DNA from: Diphasiastrum complanatum | Lineage: Eukaryota; Streptophyta; Lycopodiopsida; Lycopodiales; Lycopodiaceae | Reading direction: 5' to 3' | Length of the DNA stretch: 64,000 bases | Assembly (NCBI GenBank): GCA_029204225.1 | Contig: CM055100.1 | Coordinates: 64,922,550-64,986,549, forward strand | The notes under the pieces: generated by a model | What the model saw: only the letters and a program-made list of their open reading frames with translations | What the model was told of the DNA's origin: nothing | The model's database searches: none | Position numbers and translations under genes: made by a program | Part shown: piece by piece, positions 57,579 to 64,000 of the stretch | How the letters are laid out: each line of letters begins with the position of its first letter | Position numbering within the stretch: position 1 is the first letter of the stretch

Positions 57579-58173
57579 GCACACTGTACATTCTCGTCTT
57601 ATGTAGTGAATCTTTACTTTTTTCATGTTACTGATTTCTAGTCTTATTGACATGGTGTGTTCCCATCTGTATGGGCACAGCTAACTGAACTCTATTTTTA
57701 AATGTAAAAAAAACTTGTAGAACATCCTTTTGGGAGGGATTTTTACTTCATAGTAGCTTTAGTAAATGAACAATTATGCCACATCAGCATTGATGTGATT
57801 GTATCATTATATGCTATATCTTTGTTTATGTCCGATGTAGTCCACATGGTGATTATTGGTGTGCTTGTTTATGATCATTAAATGTTCCTATCAATAATAT
57901 TATGGATACTAAAAGCTAAATAATCCCCAATGCCTCAAGGAGTGTAATCAGTAAAGTTTGGTCTCTTCAAATGTGAAGGACCTATATTGACTAGACTAGA
58001 TATGAGCAGACATCAATAACTATGCATTCTCACTTTAATTTATTGTCAATATTCCTTACTATGCAATAGTAGAGTTTTAGTATTCTCTCTATGGAATTTT
58101 CGGGAATTGGAAATTCTAGAAAATTTTATGGCTTTTGTTTAGTTGAGAGACTCTGCATAGGTTTGTGCATGTT

Positions 58174-58730
58174 CTTATTGTTAGGGACCCAACTCCCTTG
58201 GGTCCCAAACCCAAACTTGAGATTGGACGATGACCGGGCCTGTAGACTGACCAGTGACTCGTGAACCTGCATGGTTGCCACATGTCATGATCTAGGTGTG
58301 CACATGTCTTGGAGTCTCTTGAGATTGGACGATGACAGGGCCTGTAGACTTGACCGGTGACTCGTGAACCTGCATGGTTGCCACGTGTCATGATCTACGT
58401 GTGCACATGGCTTGGAGTCTCTCTCCTTGGAGGTATACAAGGGGAGGACTCATTTGCCATCCATTCTATCTACCTAGGAGGAGGTGGATGGAGAGCGTGT
58501 GCACGGCCAGGATGTTTGCTAGCGTGAGGCAGGAGATGGCTGAGAGTCTAGGCGGTGGTATGGGACGCCGTCTAGGATGGAGGTCAGATCCAGCTTGATA
58601 CTGTCACAGGTTAGGGTACGGTGAGTGGACCCGGATCAGGTCCTATGGCGGGGTGGAACGTGAATCGTTCGGTCTCTTGTGGTTAACAGGCACCTGGAGG
58701 TTTGCAGTAATTAAAGTTTGTAACACTTAT
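58174..58730 (+). mobile_element. Solo LTR with CTTAT target duplication
   Basis: LTR 58179-58725 (547 bp) starts TGTTAGGGACCC and ends AAAGTTTGTAACA, with TGTTA/TAACA inverted ends. It is flanked by the 5-bp direct repeat CTTAT (58174-58178 and 58726-58730). Inside are a 9-bp perfect hairpin GGGACCCAA-CTCCC-TTGGGTCCC (58184-58206) and two copies of a 102-bp unit. No internal retroelement sequence remains. Orientation cannot be fixed from the ends. Confidence 0.85.
58217..58420 (+). repeat. 102-bp direct repeat inside the solo LTR
   Basis: TTGAGATTGGACGATGAC to CTTGGAGTCTC at 58217-58318 is repeated at 58319-58420 with few changes. Confidence 0.92.
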
Positions 58731-59646
58731 CTTTCTAAATTGTGATTATCGATTGCTTGCCATGGTGATGAGTAGAAGAATCTGCAGCTTGAGTTTTAAT
58801 GGCTACATTTTCTAAGTCTTTTAGACAGCTTACAGCCTTGGACGATATAGGAATCTGGGGCTAGCTGGGTCTATTTAAGTAGTGAAATCTATAAAGTTCT
58901 AGGTTACTAGCATACCTACCAGTTAAGAATGATTGATGTTCTTAACAAAAATAAAAATGATAAGGAGTACTGTCATATATGACTAAGACCATTTCCAAAT
59001 CGAAGGAGAATTCAAAAAAGAGAAACGTTTATTTAAGCTTAAGTCAATAAGTAGAAATCAACCACCAAAATTACATCATCTAATCGTGTTGGTAACATCT
59101 CTATATATGAAGATAAATAAGACCTCAAACCAAAGTACATGAGAAAGTATTACCAGTTTTAGAAAAAGAGTAACTTTTTAAACAACAAGCACACGTAGAT
59201 AAAAAAAGGCCTGTGAAGAATACAAGTAAAAGTTACTACGATAAGAATCCTGCTTGTATGGCGACTGGGGCAATTCTTAGTTTAGGTAACAAAAGTTATG
59301 AAGACAGTTAGCAGTCACCTTAAGCCCAAGCTCTCCTATAAATATGACATGATGGGCTGAGGCAAATGATTAGAGATACTACACTGAACGAAGAAGAGAA
59401 AGATGAGCAGAAGTTCGGATGGTTATTGTACAATTATATGACACCCCATTGTACCATATTTCGGACTTCCACGTCCATGAGCATTTTAGAGTTTTTAGAG
59501 TTTTTATCTGGTCTTGATAGACCATTTATTTTAGCTAGTAGTTGTCGTTTGTTTATGGAGACATTTACGTGCTCCCTTCAATATCTATCACACTTGAGGT
59601 TATTTATTTGGTCTTATATGCCATTTGGCATCAAAAGACGTTAATA

Positions 59647-59649
<3 letters not shown>
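58731..59649. other. Intronic sequence, nothing recognised
   Basis: AT-rich, no element border or coding domain seen. Confidence 0.45.

Positions 59650-59694
<45 letters not shown>
59650..59694 (+). repeat. (CT)n microsatellite, about 22 units
   Basis: Pure CT tract just before the GC-rich LINE leader. Confidence 0.97.
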
Positions 59695-59696
<2 letters not shown>

Positions 59697-59858
59697 GCGA
59701 GCGCTCCTCACCCAATGGCTGCCTGCTGTTCCAGCGCTCCTCCAGCGATGGCTGCCTGCTGCTCCAGCGATCTGACATGGCTGCTCCAGCGCTGATCCGA
59801 CCTCTCTCCAGCAATCTGACATTGCTACCATCGCTACCAGCCCTCTCATTGGCCAACG

Positions 59859-60933
59859 ATGGCCCCTCCCCGTGCTGCCCGTAGGACGGTCCTACCCCCT
59901 CGCCCTTCTACCTCACTCCCTCCCCTCGCTACCTCACTCACCCCCCTCGCTACCTCACCCACCACCTCCCTCGCTGCGACACTACCCACTACCTCACCCA
60001 TCCCCCTCGCTACCCCACCCTTCCCCTCACCCACCCCCCTCGATACATCCCCCATCCCTCTCGCTGCTACATTACCCACCCCCTCCCTCGCTGCTACCTC
60101 ACCCACCCTCTCACCCACCCCCCTCGTTGCTACCTCACCCACCCCCTCCCTCGCTGCTACCTCACTTCCCCCCCCTCGCTATCTCACCCATCTCCCTCCA
60201 CGCTACCTCACCCCCCCCCCCCCCCTCGCTACCTCACCCATCTCCCTCCACGCCATTGCTGCCACCTCAACAGTACTCCTTGCTGCGGCTACCAAGAACG
60301 GTGCTTCTCTTTCATCGTCCTCTTCCGCACCGTCCTCACACCAATCCACAGCTCCTCCCACCGCACCCATTCCCTACACTCCCTCCAAATCAGTTGAACT
60401 CTTTTCCTCTTGGGAAGCTGACCAAATGAGAGCAGATTTCTAGCTCTTGAAGCAAGGGTACACAGTTGAAAGAAGTAGTGGTCTCCTTAGTAAAGGAAAA
60501 GAACATGTTGCAGTCTAAAGTCGCCTCATTGGAGCACATGATCAACGATAGGCAAGTTGCAGCCTTGGAAACGCACACCACCATGATACGGGAGCTCGAA
60601 CACAAAATTGAACAGCATAAAGATTCATGGGCAGCAGCCTTGAAGAAAGGCACCAAACCTAGCGCTCCCATTTCCTCAGTTATCTCAGCCACCATTTCGG
60701 AAGAGCGGTCAAGGGAGCAAAAAGCTCATAACATCAAGGTTCGTGGGATACCGGACACACAAGATGCCATGGACGAAGCTACGACATTTCTCGAGACCAC
60801 TCTAGGACATGTGACAGATGGGCTAGATACAGCTTGGAGGACCACCAGGGATGCAGCTACATTGATCATCCGCTTTACATCACTAGACAGCCGCAGAGAG
60901 GCCTTACTTCCAGGCGGCTCGAGAGACTGGTAG
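59859..60933 (+). pseudogene. LINE ORF1: Pro-rich head, coiled coil, RRM-like end
   Basis: ORF1 proteins of LINEs bind the element RNA. The first frame (59859-60443) is Pro/Leu/Thr/Ser-rich and made of imperfect CCCTCGCTACCTCACCCA-type repeats. After a frame change near 60440 a second frame (60466-60933) has a coiled coil (NMLQSKVASLEHMINDRQVA, MIRELEHKIEQHKDSW) and then EQKAHNIKVRGIPDTQD, ATLIIRFTSLDSRREAL, which looks like the RNA-recognition fold found in many LINE ORF1s. The end overlaps the start of ORF2. The family assignment rests on position and style rather than on a diagnostic motif. Confidence 0.6.
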
Positions 60934-63900
60934 ACGAGTCATATATCGAGATGGTCAGATACGATTTGTTGCTGGCACCCCTAGCCGTTCCGAGAGCTAG
61001 GAATTCGGGGCCCCCGGGATTGGTGGGAGCATCCCGGGGCCCCATTCATAATTGTGATGGCATCCACTCATCCTCTACAGCAGGTGATCTGATTGACTTT
61101 ATCACTGGACGAGACCTAGTGTTTTTAATGGAGACTCATGAGAGCCAGGTGCGCGGTTTACCCACCTTCTCGGGATACAGATGGGATTCAGTATACAGAT
61201 CTGAGACTAGATCAGCTAGTGGCCGTGGTTGGGGAGGAGTGGCTTGTCTCTACAGAGAGTCCCTTCATCAGATGTTTGAGTTCGCCAGGCATGATGAGCA
61301 TGCACGGTATATTTGGCTTCGTATCACAGGACGGGCGATTGGTTTGGACAGGGACGTCTTCATTGCTGCCTGCTATTTTCCTCCAGAGTCGTCCTCCTTT
61401 GCTGAGGGTGTTGGCTCACCTTACTTGGACCTTTCGGTGGATATCATCAGATTTGCAGAGCAGGGGCATATTTTCCTCACTGGGGATTTTAATGCCCGGA
61501 CAACTTCACGACAGACAGAGTTCCATGATCCTACAGATCAGTTGCGAGTTCATGCCCTGGATAGTGACAGCTTGGGGATCACCAGGATCTTTGATGATAG
61601 ACCGGGACCTATTACTTCATATGGTGAGTACCTGTTGCAGTTTGGTGAGGCACATGAGTTAGCCATTTATAATGGCCTACCTCACTGGCCTAACTCTGGC
61701 AGCTATACGTGTCACCCTCACAGTGGTGGTCATAGTGTGGTTGATTACTTCATGGGGTCACCGTCATCCATTCCTCTCATTCAGAGCTTCCGTATCTCCC
61801 ATACCACCCTCTCTGATCATTCGTTCCTATCCTTCGCTACTGGCCACCTCCCACCACCACAACTTCAACACCAGTCCACCACCCTTCCCCGGGCACCCAA
61901 ATACACCTTCCATCCCCTCTCTATCCCACTCTACCAGGAATCCCTCACCTCCTTACTTCACTCTTTTCCACATAGTGAATCACTGGAGTCACAAGCCGCC
62001 TTCCTCACCACCTGTCTCCACTCTGCGGCTACTTTGGCTTTCCCCTCTAAACCTCATAAACACAAACCAGTCCATCCTCGATCATCACTACCTTTCCACC
62101 CACCGTGGTATGATGCGGAATGCTGATCCCTTCACCACTCTGTCACACATGCTCGTTTCCACGCTCGCCATCTCCTCCACTCTTCACGACAATTGTACAA
62201 TCGCACACTCCGTCGCAAAAAACGTGCCTATGACGACTCCGAAGGAAACCGTCTTGTGAACCTCCTTCACAGCTTCTCCTCTATTGCCTTTTGGCGTGAG
62301 TTTATCCCTCGTGCCCCTCCCCCTCTTCTAGACGACTATGCTACCTAGCTTTACACTATACCCACTGATACGCCCATCTCCATCTCTCCTAGACCTTCAG
62401 ACTTCACCTTCTTCACCCTTGACTTGGTTCGGGCAGCAATCAAAAAGCTGAAAACCCACCGCACCAGAGACATTGAAGACCTTGAGTATGAGCTACTGAT
62501 TCACGCCCCCGATACCCTTGCCCCTACATTATCCACTCTCCTTAACCATGCTGTTGTTGAGGGCTTCCCATCCTCTTGGTGCACCAACATCATACATCCT
62601 ATCCATAAAAACGGTGACCCCATGATACTTGGTAATTACCGCACTATTATGATTGGACATGTCCTCGTGAAGGTATATGGCGTCATCCTCCAGTCTGCAG
62701 TTAGCTCAGAAGCAGAGTCCAGGAGATTACATGCTTTGGGTCAGGCAGGGTTTCGCGCTTTTTATTCCACTACAGATCACATTTCCACACTCCGCACCAT
62801 CATTGAGGAAGCTAGACACAGGAAAGAAAAGGTTTACTGTTGTTTTGTGGACTTTAGGAAAGCCTTTGATTCTGTTCCACGCTCTTTATTTATCCAAAGA
62901 CTTCGAGACCTAGGTTTCTCTACAGATATTATTCTAGCCGTCATGGCTCTCTATGAGAGGGTTTTGGGTTGCTTTTGTCATGGTAGTGGCATTTCTGAGC
63001 ATATCTGGAGTACTTTGGGGTTAAGCAGGGATGCTCTCTCTCACCAGTTCTCTTTGGATTATATATTGACGAGCTAGAGCAGGTCATCTCTCAGTGTGGT
63101 GGGGACGGTTGTCAGCTGGGAGATGTTTTGATTGCCATCCTTCTCTATGCGGATGATGTGGTATTAGTCTCTCGTACCAGAGAGGGATTATAGAGACAGT
63201 TGGACTGTTTACACACTTTTTGTACTCAGTGGGGTTTAGGGGTGAACCTCTCGAAGACCAAAGTTATGGTCTTCAATACCTCTCGGGCCTTCATGCAGCG
63301 CCAGGAGCTTACCTTCGATGGACAGTCCCTAGAGGTGGTTTCTTCATACACTTACCTGGGCTTGCTCTTCTCTGGTCCTACCTTCAGTATGAGACAGGCG
63401 GCTACTTCTAGACTTGGGAAGGGCCACTCTTCCCTAGTCCAGCTGGAGAGATTCTGCTTCCGTAAGTCTATTCGAGATGCTCCGAGTAAGTGCAGACTGT
63501 TTGACACCATCGTCACCCCCTCAGCCTTGTATGCCGCAGAGATATGGTATACAGGATTATCATCTTCACACTGGTCCAACATTTCACGCTTACAGACCAC
63601 CATGTTGGCTCGCATGATCCGAGCGAAGCCCTCGGTTCCCCATGAGATCATCCTTGCGGAGTTTGCCACCCCCCCTATTCAGATTGAGGCTGCCTTTCAG
63701 CTTATCACGTACATCCAGCGAGCTCAGGCACTTCCTGATACCGAGCAGAGATATACGCAGATTGCACTCAGGTCCTCTCATCACCTTCAGACTCAGGGAT
63801 ATCGGCTATCATGGTTCTCTCAGGCATCACACTTCCTCATGGAAGCATTTGGTATCACTATCACTGATCTCCCTTTGGGTACACACCAGTACATTAGACG

Positions 63901-64000
63901 TTTTTTATACAGAGCATATCTCGACCGTACCTGGCGTCCCCAGCTGGGGGTTAAGCCTGACTACTACCGGACTCACTTTCTAGTGCAGGATGCCCCTGGT
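60834..64000 (+). pseudogene. LINE ORF2: APE-type endonuclease and reverse transcriptase, runs off the window
   Basis: The enzyme nicks target DNA and primes reverse transcription there. Endonuclease motifs: HNCDGI, FLMETHES (metal-binding Glu), GDFNART, VVDYFM and LSDHSFL. RT motifs: HKNGDPMILGNYR, CCFVDFRKAFDSVPRSLF (first Asp), QGCSLSPVLFGLYIDEL and LLYADDVVLVS (catalytic YADD), then GLGVNLSKTKVM and YTYLGLLF. Lesions: TGA 62124-62126, TAG 62346-62348, a one-base deletion near 63018 and TAG 63191-63193. From there it is open to 64000 (SALYAAEIWYTGLSSSHWSN). Inactive but not old. True start probably lies near 60990, after the ORF1 overlap. Confidence 0.88.

Larger units (their letters stand above)
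57501..64000 (+). other. ABCF3 intron 11, at least 6.5 kb, or point of gene interruption
   Basis: Opens with GTGTGT. Contains the solo LTR (58179-58725) and a LINE running off the edge (from about 59650). No downstream exon is present in the window. Confidence 0.6.

Noticed and set aside
59872-60429. Second Pro/Ser/His-rich open frame overlapping LINE ORF1
   Set aside because: Produced by the same imperfect C-rich repeats in another frame; the other frame leads better into the coiled-coil part.
62124-63193. Stop codon readthrough or recoding in LINE ORF2
   Set aside because: Three scattered stops plus a one-base deletion are ordinary decay; no recoding signal was seen.
57501-64000. Second ABC ATPase domain of ABCF3 within the window
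   Set aside because: I looked for a second Walker A, signature and Walker B on the plus strand and found none; only the LTR and LINE are there.

Overview
The window is nuclear DNA of a land plant, most probably a fern. Four things point there: a PLS-type pentatricopeptide (PPR) gene with a DYW tail whose repeats are almost identical to one another, a habit of ferns and lycophytes; a plant-type ABCF3 gene with introns of 2.9, 5.4 and more than 6.5 kb; a split minus-strand gene resembling the plant DUF688 family; and a dense litter of decayed Ty1/copia, Ty3/gypsy and LINE elements with very long (CT)n/(GA)n tracts. A Ceratopteris- or Adiantum-like species is a reasonable guess, but it is inferred from protein style, not proved. 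There is no operon, CRISPR array, phage or bacterial cassette.

Layout. 1-2253: a broken PPR-DYW gene, with five 303-bp PLS triplets, two +1 frameshifts and a decayed E/DYW tail. 2.9-21.3 kb: retroelement graveyard. It holds a copia fragment with 3' LTR (3.77-6.48 kb); a copia family whose reverse transcriptase is replaced by a foreign segment (6.8-9.8 kb plus, and 15.6-17.2 kb minus); copia integrase-RT and gag pieces on the minus strand (9.8-12.4 kb); two gypsy gag regions on the minus strand (12.9-15.6 and 19.5-21.2 kb); and a plus-strand copia integrase-RT (17.3-18.9 kb). 21.9-22.1 kb: a near-perfect 160-bp hairpin. 23.6-26.0 kb: an apparently intact three-exon gene on the minus strand (DUF688-like, about 679 aa). 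26.0-28.6 kb: non-coding, with microsatellites and a cluster of four small look-alike hairpins. 28.6-41.3 kb: more copia elements, including one with a complete 877-bp LTR, a tRNA-Met primer site and a 268-nt all-purine tract.

41.76-64 kb (plus strand): an ABCF3 (GCN20-type) gene. Eleven exons with consistent GT-AG borders and phases encode about 541 residues, including the whole first ATPase domain. The second ATPase domain is not in the window. The last visible intron is at least 6.5 kb and contains a solo LTR with a 5-bp target duplication, then a LINE (ORF1 and ORF2 with endonuclease and reverse transcriptase) that runs off the right edge. Intron 4 carries a GC-rich repetitive insert and a probable LINE ORF1 remnant.

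Only two host genes look functional, the ABCF3 gene and the DUF688-like gene, and they are unrelated in role. The rest is mainly a record of transposition. The observations most worth following are the captured segment replacing RT in one copia family, the association of (CT)n/(GA)n tracts with LTR leader regions, the 160-bp hairpin, and the four paired-stem hairpins at 27.4-27.7 kb.
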